Below, in pieces: positions 46,641 to 58,330 of a stretch of 64,000 nucleotides of DNA. The notes beneath the pieces were generated by a model, which was not told the origin of the DNA, made no database searches, and saw nothing but the letters and a program-made list of their open reading frames with translations. This DNA is from Gnetum montanum (Eukaryota; Streptophyta; Gnetopsida; Gnetales; Gnetaceae). The stretch lies in contig MNCI01000651.1 in the NCBI GenBank assembly GCA_015680685.1, positions 876,030-940,029 of the forward strand, in the 5' to 3' direction. How positions within the stretch are numbered: position 1 is the stretch's first letter; each line of letters begins with the position of its first letter. The translations under genes were made by a program, and so were the position numbers.

Positions 46641-48194
46641 TTGTTATTCATTTTTTCTTTTAACCATATTCTTATTGTTGTTCATTTGCTACTTTATTTA
46701 TATTCTCCTTATGCTACTATTTGTTTTCCAATCACTTCCCTTGTAATTGAGTTTTTTTTTTCATATGCATACATACACAAATGCTTCCTTTTTCTCTCTT
46801 TCTAATTTTTTTTATTTACTTCAATTTTTAGTTTTAAAGTCTATTTTCTTAATGTAACTAAATCTTTACTAAAAATAGTTCTCCTTTTCTCTCTCTATTT
46901 TTTTAATAAATGAAACCTTTTTCCATATCATGTAGTCATGAGTTCAACTCTTTCCATGATCACTCCTAAAAATTAATAAAAGTATATTCTAATAGATCGC
47001 AAGTTTGATTCCTTGAGTCATAGCTTTCAATATTTTGAAATTTTGATTCTACCAAGTCTCAAGTTCAATTTCTTTTGATCTCACATAATAGATAACTAAT
47101 AAAAATAAAATATTAAAACAAAATATCCACCTATGATCCTTCTTTCTTTAGCAACATGTAACCTCTAAATTTATCAACAATAAATATGTAGTTGTACTTC
47201 ATTTCTCGCAATATTTCTCTTAGAAATCAAATCATAAGATGCAACAAAAGAGATTTCAAAATGAAAATATAAAAATGTGTAAGTCCAAGACATAAAATCA
47301 AGTGACACATCTTCTTTTTTAGGTCATTAGCAATGCAAGAGCTTCCATTTTATATTAATATTTTATTATTGCATTATCTTATGATGCCTTAAAAGGTCAT
47401 TACATAACCTTTTTATAGCTATGGAGGGGGTACTTATATTCTATTAACTAATAAAACTCTAAAGAACAATGCATCAAAAGCATACACAACACTCCACATG
47501 TTCATTACTTAAAATAATACAACCATGATATACATAATATTCTTAATTCATAGGTCAGGTTCCTCAACAACATGTGCATATGTATGTATATTGTAAAGAA
47601 TCATTCATACTAACTGAAACATACCTCTTTTAGTCCTTGAAGCATAACATAAAAAATATTTGTTTCTTCTTTCTTTCCAAATCTAATTATTGAATCATTA
47701 GAATTCACATAGTAGTCCTTAGAGATAAGATATCCAAAACTTACATAAGATACTTATTAGTTATACTAATCTTTCTTCCTAGATAAAAATATACTTGTTG
47801 TAAATATAAGTTAGTTCTCTATCCATTGTAGTAATACAATGATGTAGATTTAATCCATTGTGTTTAAAGGAAGGCTATCATGCACGTTGAGGAAACATGC
47901 TTAATGCATAGTAGAAGTCTAACACTAGCACCAACAAGAATCTTTAGACTTTAGCCTTGATGTCACATCACCTAAAATTCCTTAATCAAGGGAGAATACG
48001 TTAGTTATCATCTTAAAAGTGTTTTGATCTTGGATTCACTAACATCATCTATCCTATTTCACATTCTCTTATTTATATATATAGGCAACACTATAACTTC
48101 CAAATACTATGACTTCCTTTTAGAAACTTACGAGCATTATCTCTTCCATAAACATTTGTGGTATCTTCTCAAAAAAATTGTAAAAGTTTATGCT
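46641..48194. other. AT-rich stretch, nothing recognised
   Basis: No frame longer than about 60 codons with family resemblance. T-rich on the plus strand at its left end. Confidence 0.4.
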
Positions 48195-48310
48195 TTCTAG
48201 TCAAATTCATGATAGAAAATATATGCTCCCTACTTGAAGTCATGATAGAAAATTCCTGATTCCTACTTGAAGACATTGAAGAAATTTGTGCTTCTTACTT
48301 GGAAACACTT
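48195..48310 (-). repeat. 33-bp tandem repeat (11-residue periodic on the minus strand)
   Basis: TCATGATAGAAAAT...CTACTTGAAG recurs at 48210 and 48243, a third looser copy follows at 48276, and a possible fourth precedes. On the minus strand the units stay in frame and give S-S-R-x-x-x-F-S-I-M-x repeats. It might be a relic of a repetitive protein; no gene is recognised around it. Confidence 0.55.
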
Positions 48311-49000
48311 CCCTTATTAGATTGATCTACCCTAAGGTCTCTTTTAATATCTTACATGAAAATAGTCAAACATTGATATATCTATTGCATGGATCTCAAA
48401 ATGTTCATTTCATTTTCACTATCATATAGATTAAATTGCCTAACATTGAAAACAATCATTGACAAAATCTTCCATAAGACAATAGTTACTATCTAACATA
48501 ATGTTTGTAGATAATCCAAAATATCTCACTACATGGATAGAACAATGTCATTAAATCGAAAACTATTCAAGATTTTGGACACAAAAAGAACATGGTAAAT
48601 ATAGACTTATCCACTAAAGTCATTGTTCTCCCAAGATCATTGTCACATATCCTACTATTTTCCAACTATGAATCATTCCAAAAAAGCATATGAATCTTTT
48701 TATATTTAAACATTAATAGCTAGTGACCATGTTTTACACTATTTCATATAAGGATGTTTCATCACCCACATTTAGTTATACTACATAATCCAAATTAAAT
48801 CCTTAATTAGGCTAATTTGGATAAAGAAGCCAAGACTTTGAAAGTATTCAAGACATTTTTATACTTGCAATACTATCCATGAATAATGATATGTGGAAAT
48901 TTCCATTAAACATGAAATTTTATGAATATAAGAATTTAAAACAATGTAAATTTCCTTTTATGAGTCAAATGTCACATCCTAGAGAACAGGGGATAGCGAA
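48311..49000. other. AT-rich stretch, nothing recognised
   Basis: Decayed sequence left of the RT fragments. The minus strand contains short reading frames without recognisable motifs. Confidence 0.4.
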
Positions 49001-49030
49001 GGTTTGGGGGTAGGGGGTGGTGGGGGGAAG
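49001..49030 (+). other. Guanine-rich tract
   Basis: Three runs of five or six G plus two GG pairs within 30 bases, in an otherwise AT-rich region. It could fold into a G-quadruplex or be a relic of a purine tract. Confidence 0.55.
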
Positions 49031-49054
49031 GAACAGTGAAAGATTATTAAATTT

Positions 49055-49143
49055 CTTTTTTTGGGCTAAGTAATTCTTCAACCACATTCATGAGACTTAT
49101 CCATGATGTTTTAAGGGAATTATTTGGTAGATTTTTGCATAAT
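49055..49143 (+). pseudogene. RT fragment, plus strand
   Basis: About 28 codons match the RT core: F-F-G-L-S-N-S-S-T-T-F-M-R-L then H-D-V-L-R-E. It is on the opposite strand to the RT of G, which ends at the same motif (F-M-R-L-M-H-D-V-L-R) at 49205-49252. The two make a 36-bp inverted repeat around a 100-base loop. Confidence 0.7.
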
Positions 49144-49204
49144 ATTCTTTGATGATAAATGTTGCATAGTATTTTTTGATATGCACAAGTAATATGTAAC
49201 ATTT

Positions 49205-50296
49205 ACCAATTCAATCCCTCAAAACATCATGCATAAGTCTCATGAATGTGGGTAGAAAATTGGTTAGCCTAAATGGCATGAATAACCATTTATACAAGTG
49301 AAAGAAAATTTTAAATGCTATTTTCCACTCATTCCTAGACCTAATTATAATTTGGTGATGTCCATTTTTCAAATTATTCTTTGAAAAAAATATCAACATT
49401 AATTAAAACATTAAGAATGTAATCCATTCTAGGAATAGGAAATCTATACTTGATTATTATCATATTTAAAATCCTAGAATTAATGCACATTCTCATCTCA
49501 TTCATCTTGTTCTTGGGTACTAACTAGTGGAAAAATACATAGAGAAATGGACTCCTTATAAAGTAGTTCACTTATGAAGTTCCTCCCTTTGATGTGGAAT
49601 CATCTAGTAAGTTCTCTTATTTAGGATGTTAGCTCTAGGAATAAAATCAATTTGTTATTGAATAGATCTCATTGGTGATCCCTTCCAATTTACTTTTGAA
49701 GACATTTGTAAATTCTTGTGCTAAATATTGCACCACTACTAGAAGTTCATTTTATGGCTCTTCTTCATATGTTGAAATATTAGAAGCAATCCTAAATTCA
49801 TGTCCAATTTTTTCATGAACTTTGATGTATTTCTTCTCACTAAGAAGCATTAGTGGAAACATTTTCCTTATATTTTCATAATGTTATAGGAATCAATTGG
49901 TGTACACCATCCTTCCTGAAGACTAATCAAATATTTGTTGCATCATCAAATATAATCTTATTGTCATAATTCCAATGCCTACCAAGTATGATGTCAATAT
50001 TATCTATGAAAATAATGTCACATTGCACTTGGTCTCTATAATAAGTAATCTCAAAAGATAAAATCCATCTCTTCTTTACTTCTAGGCAACACTAAGTTAT
50101 AAATTAAAATAAATTTGTAAAAATAATTCTAAAACTAGTTTGATAGATGTAAAGGGTTTTATTGTACTTAAGTAAAAATTTCAGTTTTAGTTTTAAGAAA
50201 TAAACTGTAGAGAGCCAATTCCCTCTATAAGTCTTGGAATATAGAAATCTCTTTAATCCAAGTTTAGCAACTATCTTGGAATAAATCTAACGAGGA
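49205..50296 (-). pseudogene. Protease and RT of a chromovirus-like element (G, left block)
   Basis: Right to left: end of protease (K-I-V-A-K-L-G-L-K at 50255, then I-D-I-I-L-G-R-H-W near 49985), the linker to RT (P-M-R-S-I, Q-I-D-F-I-P), and RT (H-H-Q-I-I-I-R-S-R-N-E-W-K, L-F-M-P-F-R-L-T-N) ending at 49205. The frame is broken often. Gag is missing: the protease touches the LTR directly at about 50296. Confidence 0.8.
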
Positions 50297-51025
50297 GCTC
50301 TCTTAGATTCCATAATCAAAGCTCTTTCAATTCCAAAATAATCCATTTTGAATAAGAAGGAAAAGTAAATGCTTTATTCTTACTAAAAATGAGAATTTAT
50401 AGTAGAAAGGAAGCACACAATTCCAATAATAGATAAGAGATTCAATTCAATCATCATACAACACTCAAATAAAGAAATCACATATACAAGAATGAATACC
50501 AAGGTAATTGACCAAGGCTCTATTTCACTACTTTCTCTTCTCATAGCTCTTCACTTACTCCATAGACTCTCTTCCTACTCTTGAAAAAAATAAAGGATAA
50601 ATAATTTTTCCTAACTCTTGATCTTTTCTATTATTTAAATTCATAATATAAATCATTAAAAATTTGCATAATAATGTCTCATGTTCATTTGGCAGTTCTT
50701 AGATGAAACAACTTGTTGGGAGATGAGATATCTCGATTCTTATAGGAGATGTCTTGTCTCAAGTAGAGACATCTTGATTCTTGCAAAATATTTTTTGTCT
50801 CAGATAGAGATGTCTTATATCTAGTTGAGACATCTCTCTTGCTATATAAAGAATCAATAAAGATTCTTAATTTGAAGTACTAAGCATCTGGGCATCTCTG
50901 AACCATTTCCATACATCCCAAAACACCTTGAAATTATTACAAAGGAAACCAAGATAAGACACACACAAATAAGACATTCAAAAATAAATTGATAATTACA
51001 CATGAACTAGGTAATATCCTCATCA
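50297..51025 (-). repeat. LTR of element G (about 730 bp), shared between two element blocks
   Basis: Minus-strand start TGATGAGGATATTACC at 51025, preceded by purine tract AAGAATGGGAGAGA (51039-51026). On its right lie RNase H and integrase, so it acts as their 3' LTR; on its left lies protease-RT, so it looks like a 5' LTR for that block. The left end is set by similarity to the LTR end of F (42797-42850). Confidence 0.65.
50755..50850 (+). promoter_or_regulatory. TGTCTC/GAGACA cluster next to a TATA box in the LTR of G
   Basis: TGTCTC at 50755-50760 and 50796-50801; GAGACA at 50766-50771 and 50827-50832; then TATATAAA at 50843-50850. The first pair forms TGTCTC-N5-GAGACA. TGTCTC is the classical auxin response element. 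Related AGATGTCTT/GATATCTC strings fill the gaps, so part of the pattern is a short repeat. The TATA reads on the strand opposite to the element. Confidence 0.4.
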
Positions 51026-51186
51026 TCTCTCCCATTCTTAAAAATTTAAATTTCCTTATAGTTGGGTGTACACTTAGGATAGCATTAAGCACCCATAAAG
51101 TTAAGTCTTTTTCAAGAATCCAAATGACATTTTCAGATCCTCAATCATTTTAATGCACTAGGTTCTCATGCATTTTTCTACCTCTT

Positions 51187-52310
51187 ATGCTTCTAGACTC
51201 TCTTTCTTATGACACAAGTGCTTTCCTTGATGGCTTGGCTGAGTTTGATTCTTCAAGAGCATCCTTGAGGATCTTAAGACTATCCTTCAAGTCTGGTGCA
51301 ACTACATTCACATGGTATGGGATTAGATATGAAACATTAAAGATACAGGAAATAGGTAAATTAATCTCATAAGAATTTGGATTGATTTTGGTCCTAATTT
51401 TCAATGGACCAATTCTCCTTAAATTGAGCTTATATAATTTCATATTCTTTTGCCTCTCCTTGATCAAGTATATTCAAACATAATCATTAATTTATAAATT
51501 AGTTGTCCTCTTACCATCATTGGCCTTTGAAGATATAACCTTTGTCTTTTTTTCCAAGTGAGATTTAACTTGTTGATGCAATTATTTCATTTTTTCAACA
51601 AAATCACAACTCAAAGAGGCACAATATTTAAATTTCCTCAACTCTTCAACCATTCTTGGTGAATAACTATAATTTGCTATTGAGGAGCTCTTACCAATGC
51701 TAGAATGGAAAGCATTATTGTATGAGCACTCAGCATGGGCTAAGATGTTTTTCCATATTTAAGGCTAATTCTCACACAAACATCTTAATATCTTTAATAA
51801 ATACCTCTTCAAAACTTTAGTTTTCCCATTGATTTGAGGGTGAGATGCTATAGAAAATGATAACTTGGTCCTAAGTAGTCTTCAAAGTAATCTCCAAAAA
51901 TGGCTAGTAAATTTAACATTCTTATCACTCACAATGTTTAAAGGAATTCCATGTAATGTCACAACATGTTGAAAAAGTAAATGAGCAACATGGTAAGCAT
52001 CACGACTTCTTTTACATGGAATAAAATGAGCCTTCTTAGTAAATCTATCTACCACAACAAGTATGGAATCATGACTAGATCTATTCTTTGCAATGTCACA
52101 AAACATTGCAAAGAAACACTTTCCCAAGGAGCATGTGGGTTTGGCAAAGGTAGATAATGATCATTAACACCATTTTCCACTTTCAAATTCTGACATACAT
52201 AGCATTCTTTTATAAATTTAACCACATATCTATATATACCTATCCAAAAGTAATGTATTCTTATCAATTTGAATGTCTTTTTTTTCTCAATTTGTGCTAC
52301 CATACCATTT
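51187..52310 (-). pseudogene. Integrase (element G, right block)
   Basis: Zinc region at 52303-52130 (I-R-I-H-Y-F-W-I-G, C-Y-V-C-Q-N). Core at 52127-51882 with S-I-L-V-V-V-D-R-F and S-D-K-N-V-K-F-T-S-H-F-W; the second catalytic aspartate is kept, the first cannot be found in frame. C-terminal part at 51467-51207 (I-G-P-L-K-I, I-N-P-N-S-Y-E-I-N-L-P, F-N-V-S-Y-L-I-P-Y), the pattern of chromovirus-like integrases. A chromodomain is not visible. Confidence 0.85.
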
Positions 52311-52439
52311 TTATGTTTCTCTTCAATAAGTTTAAATTTGAAATCACACTTTGAAACATACTTTTTTCCATCCTTGACTAAAACTTCATTCTTTACATGA
52401 TAATCTTTTCATTTATCAATCCTTCCTAACAATGAAGAA

Positions 52440-53022
52440 CTTAATGCTTTTAAATTCCACCAAAATAATTGTCATTAGGATATAATAAATCCAAAAAGCT
52501 AAAAACTTGAACTTCCACATTAGAAGAAATAACATGAACTCTAGAAAATGCATCAACTACAACACTAGACTTTGTACTTCTATGTTTTAAAAAAAGATGC
52601 AATTCTTGCAATTATTCTACCCATTTCATATATTTAGCACTTAATTTCTTTTGAGAGTTAAAAAAATGAAGTGCCCTCTGATCATTCAATAAGAGAAACT
52701 TCAATCCTAGCAAGTAATATCTCCAATGTTTGATAAGTTAACATATAGCATATAATTCATTTTTATATGCACTATACTTTTATCTAGATTTATTTAAGGT
52801 TTCAAAAAATAATAATAATTGGGTTACCCTCTTAAGATAGTACACCTCCAATAGCAAGCCCACTTGCATACACTTTCACTTCAAAAAGTCTAAAGATTTT
52901 GGAATTACCAAAATTGAAGCACTATAAATTTTCTCTTTCAATTCTTGCAAAGATTTCCTTTTTTATCATTCCATACAAAGGCTGAATTTTTCTTCAAACA
53001 ATAGAGCATAGGACATGCAATA
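52440..53022 (-). pseudogene. RNase H (element G, right block)
   Basis: Segments L-Q-E-L-K-E-K (near 52945), Y-K-N-E-L-Y-A-I (near 52760), H-W-R-Y-Y-L-L-G-L-K-F and N-S-Q-K-K-L-S-A-K-Y-M-K-W-V-E are clear. The nucleophile region is degraded. Element A is inserted at 53022, at the RT/RNase H connection, so the matching RT should lie beyond A and H, outside the window. Confidence 0.75.
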
Positions 53023-53894
53023 TGATGAGTCATAATTTGACTAGCTCCTATATCAAATACCTGATATCGGAGCCCATGATGCGTTATCAGATATCCAATA
53101 TCGTAGGGTATATGCCAACCTATAAATATAGTGCTTAGACTCACAATTTTTCAGAAGTTTTAAGTTGAATTTTTCATAGTCTTTTGCATAGAGTAGTAAA
53201 GCTCTTGTAGTTTTTTTTCTCTAGAGTTAGAATATTTCTAAGTGCCAACAACAAGAGTCTGAGTGTGTATAGATCTTTGTTCGAGCATTGATGTACCTAA
53301 GCACAGCAATGTGATGGGAATAAAAATGAACCCTTTTGACAATCCTTGTAGCACTAAGAATAGATTAATGTTTTCTTTAATGCACTTTATTTTTGTGCAC
53401 TTTACTTTAATGCACTTAAATTAAGCAATTAATTTAGTTGTTAATGAACACAAGCATGACTACTTCAATCATACATTAGTGCTTGGTAACCCAAAAATTC
53501 TTAACATTTGGTAGCCCAGTAGTGCTATACGTGTTCAGGATGTGTCCAGGAAAGTGGGACAGGTACTTGTGTTAGGTTAGCTAGGCAGTAAATGAATTAG
53601 ATATTAAATTACCCTACCTTTCATTCTTGTTATAGGTGATTAAATTTATAAAACATATAATGATAAAAGAATAGGGTAATTTAATATGGTTTGGTAATTT
53701 AATATGAATTACCCTACCATTTTCTTAAGCTTCACAAGTGTAGTTGGAAAGACAATGAACGTTCTCAACAATCATTTCACTTCCTAGAAGAATAGTACAT
53801 TGGAGAACTATAGGTTCATAGAATTTGACCAGATCGCACATGAATGCCTTAGTGATTCATATGGTTGGGCATAGGGAGACCTCACTGCTCATCA
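53023..53894 (+). repeat. 5' LTR of element A (872 bp)
   Basis: Ends TGATGAG and CTCATCA. GATATC-type palindromes at 53061-53103, TATAAATA at 53121-53128, two CTTGGTA units near 53490-53520. More diverged than the others. Confidence 0.85.
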
Positions 53895-53895
53895 T

Positions 53896-53913
53896 TGGCA
53901 CCATTTTTATGGA
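53896..53913 (+). other. Primer binding site of element A
   Basis: TGGCACCATTTTTATGGA follows the LTR after one base; 11 of 18 match the tRNA-Asp complement, better at both ends than in the middle. Confidence 0.55.
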
Positions 53914-54057
53914 CCTTTTGGTTGTTTCATGCACTATCTAGGATTTAGTGAAAATTATTCAAATCATTGAAACAAACCTTAGATTCATGACACATTTTAA
54001 GATTATTACAACAATTTTAAGAAGCACACTGCATTTTTACTTTTTTGTAACATAAAA

Positions 54058-55930
54058 TGTCTTCTCCTCATAGGAGCAATTCTCTACCCAAGTTTGATGG
54101 AGTACATCCACTAGTGCCTCAACAATACTGAGTGGTATATGCTCATCTGGATGAGTATGTACCAAATTTTACCTTCATCCTACGCCAGGATGAATAGCTA
54201 CGGTGGCGTGACATGGAGGGTAACATTATGTTGCCAACCAATCAATCTATTCCTGTGATGCTTCAACAAATGCTTATACGATGGAGTCTCCAAGAACTTT
54301 ATGCTAAGTATGTTTTGCAAGATAATGATGTTATGGATTATCGTCCCACTAAGGTACAATGTCTCAGAGATTGCTAGTTAGAATAGCATTATGAACCTAT
54401 GAAGGGAAAAGGATTTAATGATTTTTCATTCTTGTTGTACCAAAAAGATGGTGGAGAACCCTTCTCTGGGGATTTTCCATTCAATGAAATTCCTCTCTTT
54501 GACTTCAATGAAGGAGGTCAAAACCAAAACTTACAATCCATGATTCACAATCCTGGTTCTAGTAAGAACAGATTCAATGACAAAGAAGGATTCAAAGAGG
54601 TAAGTCAAATCATGATCGTGGTCATGATCACTGAAGAGGTGGTAGTAGACATCATGATGGTGCTAGTCCTCCTTCCTCTTCACCTTCATCATCATCATCT
54701 TCTTCTTCTAGCTTTGATCATAACCATAGAGGACGCAATTGTGATAGAGGTGATCGACGAGACCGAAATGATCAAAGGGACCATCGAGTAAGGCAAGACC
54801 AAGGATGCAGATATTCAAGAGAGGCACATCACCATGAATAAAGGGGTAGTAGAGGGCATTTTAGGCACTAAAATCAAGGCCTCGATGAGCCTTTGCTTAC
54901 AACCCAAAGTATGCTAAACATCACAAAGGCAATACAAATACCAACAAGGCATGTAAAGGATAGTCAGATCAAAAGACTAGATATGAACAATATCCCTAGG
55001 TTTGAAGGGGGATATAACTCAAATCCATTGAACAATATCCCTAGTTTTGAATGTTCCTTAAAAAATATATAAAATAAGTGGAAAAAACTTAAGTTGTTCC
55101 CAAGGACACATTAAAGAAGTAGAAAACTGGTACTAGTCCTTAGAACTAAAATCTATCAAATGATGGAGTACAATTCTTGAATTGTTCAATGAAAAATATA
55201 AAAAATAATCCAAAGTTTCCAACTTGAGAAGGTAGATCCAAGGATGGAAATAAGGAACACATGAACCCTTGGATGCGACCATCTATAGATACTATTCCAT
55301 AATGCACGGATATCCTGGCCATAGTTATTCTCAACTGGATAAACTTCACCACATTGTAGATGGGCTTCAATTTGAAACAAGGAGAACCCTTGGTGTATAT
55401 GCCCAAGCACAACTATTAGAAATAATTTCTCATCATATACAAAGATTGATCGAGTGGGTAGCTAAAGAGGAAGATGAATTGCAAAAATGAAAAAAGTGCA
55501 GAAGAGTATAATCACAATCCTTCCATTTGCAAGAGGGAGGTTTGATTTTGTAATAGTGAGAAAGCATCAACACTTGATGAGGTGGTGAATAGGAGAGCCT
55601 TGCAACTTCAAAAATTTTAATCTAAAATTACAACCAAGGTTGATCAGTTATGGGACTCCATGGATAGTAGATTTCAAGTTGTCCTAAAAATTGCTGAAGA
55701 GTCCAAAGAATAAGGTAGTGATCATGAGCACAAGAGGTGTAAAGAAGTTGAATGTGTCTATCAAAAAGATAAGGGCAAGATTTTTGCAATAGAAGAAGTT
55801 GCAGAAAGTGAATCAAATGATGATAGTGGATGTGATGTTTGCTAGTATGAACATCTTAAGGGATGTTGCCCCATAGTGTCACACTTACAGGAGTTTGGGG
55901 TGCATGCTTTGAATCCACAACTAACACAAA
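54058..55930 (+). pseudogene. gag (element A)
   Basis: The N-terminal 260 codons (54058-54850) begin M-S-S-P-H-R-S and differ from D and H; they include an Arg/Asp/His-rich stretch with a serine run (54660-54830). The shared capsid part begins near 55080 (L-E-L-F-N-E-K-Y near 55170, then Y-R-Y-Y-S-I-M and H-H-I-V-D-G-L at 55290-55370). After a helical segment, the zinc knuckle C-D-V-C-stop-Y-E-H-L-K-G-C lies at 55831-55866. A His/Gln/Pro-rich linker follows up to about 56560. Confidence 0.75.
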
Positions 55931-56599
55931 GGTAAACATCCATAAGATTATCTTATCCTCAAGGTAACTCTAGGAAATTCCAACAACAACAATAATATTA
56001 TCAAAGTGAAACTCCACCACAACCATATGAGCAATATAAATAGTGGCACTAATCAAAGTCATGGGTGCTAGCACCACCAAGGCAACAATACCTTACTAAC
56101 AACCTGATCCATATGGGTATTACATTTAGCAACCCTTGTCTCCACATGACTCCTCTAGTCATGTTTCTACTTTTCAATCTCACTACCACCCTTTTAATTA
56201 TTATCTAACTCATTCTCCACATGCATGAAGGGATACCACCTCTTATCCTTTTCCTTCTTCTATTCCTACACATCTTCCTCCTCCAACTGCATAGTTACCA
56301 CATGCTCCACCTATGTAGGATGAACTACCAAATTAATTGCAACAATGTAACGCTACCAATGCTATTAATCTACAATCAGTTCATCAACTAAGTGGTTTGG
56401 ATACTCGATCAAAGAAAAGACCTTTCTTCTAACCACGTAGTCTACCTAAGCCCTCAAATACACTTATAGTTGATAACACTATTCCTCTATCTTCCTCTAT
56501 ATCAAATACCTTTGAGTCCCCTTCAAACCAAACATCACCTAGGATCCATACTGTGATGCTTACTCAAACCATATCTGATTGAATCCATGCTAGAAACCT

Positions 56600-57001
56600 T
56601 CCTATGAAGGTAGCAGATACTAGGAGTCCTTTGATCTATTTGCAAATTACTAGGAATGAATCATGCAAAGCTCTTCTTGACTTAGGTTCTAGTGTCAATC
56701 TAATTTATCATGAAATATATACTGCTAGAACCTACCTCCTTTAAAGAAGATCATTAGATCAGAATTAGTAGACTAGTTCCTCACTATTCCATTGGGACTA
56801 GTAGATGACATTGTGACCACTATCTATGGGTGGTCTTATCCTACTGATTTCCTAGTGGTCAAAGTGGAGAACTACAAAGGAGACTTCCCAATCATCATGG
56901 AAAGGGCATTGCTAAAAACCATTGATGCAAGGATGGGCATCAGAGATCTTTCCCTAGAAATATCCAAAGAAAATGCATTCAAAAATATTGAGAAGAAATG
57001 A
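56600..57001 (+). pseudogene. Protease (element A)
   Basis: Active-site motif L-L-D-L-G-S-S-V-N-L-I at about 56672-56705 is the D-L-G-(A/S)-S-V-N-L form typical of Athila elements. The open stretch 56792-57001 has Y-P-T-D-F-L-V-V-K-V and the region where I-L-G-R-P-F-L is expected (now I-M-E-R-A-L-L-K-T). Several stops between. Confidence 0.8.
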
Positions 57002-57339
57002 GTTCCATGCATCGCATATAGCAATACAAGGTGCAATTGTGTGCATAAACTCTGGGAAGTGAAATGAGCATCTATCTTTGCATGTAAGAAGTGTGCACTA
57101 GAAGTAGAAATTCAAAGGTGTTTATACGTAGTAGCCACAAAATAGGATGGCACCAAGTGGTTGACCTCTAATTCTAAGAGAAACACACTTTGCATAAAAC
57201 CAACAAAGATCTTGACATGCACATATGTTGCAAGTATGGATGAACTAAAGTAAGTTCATCACCAACTCTCTAATGATGCAAACAATGGTACCTATTGGGA
57301 AGAGTTGGAAATTCTTGAAAATTTCAAACAAGAGCCCCT

Positions 57340-58330
57340 TTAGCTAAAACATCTACCAGTCAACATCGAATATGTATTTTTGAAGAATGGGAAACTGGTC
57401 ATAATCAACACAAATCTTGCTCTAGAATAGAAAAGGATGCTATTGAATGTAGTTTAAAAATGGTCAACAGTCTTTGCTTGGTCATATCCTAAACTCACAA
57501 GGATTGATCCTAAGATATGCCAACATCGCATCTACATTGATCTGGCCATGAACCCAAAGAGGCAACCACATAGGCAATTGAACCCCAAACTGAAATAGAT
57601 CATCAAAGAGGAAATCGAACAACTCCTCAAGCTAGGGTTCACTTATCCCATTGTGGATAGCAAGTGGGTTAGTCCACTCATGATTATGCCAAAGAAAGGT
57701 GGTAAGTGGTGGGTCTGCATTGATTTTTAGCTACTAAATATGGCAACATTCAAGGACCATTTTCCATTACCATTTGTTGATCAAATGTTAGACACAATAT
57801 CTAGGCATTGCTACTACAGTTTTTTGGATGGTTATAGTGGCTATAACCAAATCCAAATCTTGCCAAAGGACCAAGCCAAAACAACATGCAGAACTCCTTA
57901 GGGGACTTTTGCATATCGTAAGGTGCCTTTTGGTCTATGCAACATCCTTGCTAAATTTCAATGCCTGGTCCTAAGCATCTTTCAATAGAAAATTGGTAGT
58001 GTTATGAAACTCTTTATGCATGACTTCTCCACTTATGGAGTGACATTTAAGCAATCCCTAGACCACCTTGAGCAAGTACTAAAATGATGTTTTGAGACAA
58101 ACCTTAGGCTCAACTAGCAAAAGAGACACTTAATGGTCTAGGAATGCATTGTATTAGGGCATAGAATATCACAAGTAGGAATTGAGGTTAACCCCAAAGA
58201 AATAAGGGTCATCCAAGGAATAACCACCAACTAGAAACTATCAAAGATGTTCAATAATTCCTTGGACATATTGGCTACTATCGGTGATTCATAGAGAATT
58301 TTTCAAAAATTGCAAAACCATTGGTATAAC
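57340..58330 (+). pseudogene. Reverse transcriptase (element A)
   Basis: Clear blocks: W-V-S-P-L-M-I-M-P-K-K-G-G, D-H-F-P-L-P-F-V-D-Q-M-L-D, F-L-D-G-Y-S-G-Y-N-Q-I, V-P-F-G-L-C-N, and the catalytic box F-M-H-D-F (first aspartate now H, so inactive). Then V-L-G-H-R-I-S-Q-V-G-I-E-V-N. The insertion that typical Athila RTs carry between the P-K-K-G and V-C-I-D boxes is absent here. Confidence 0.85.

Noticed and set aside
54399-54791. Open frame with a His/Leu run in the gag of A
   Set aside because: The start belongs to the gag frame, but the His/Leu run is a shifted reading of an Arg/Asp/Ser-rich segment; not a separate gene.
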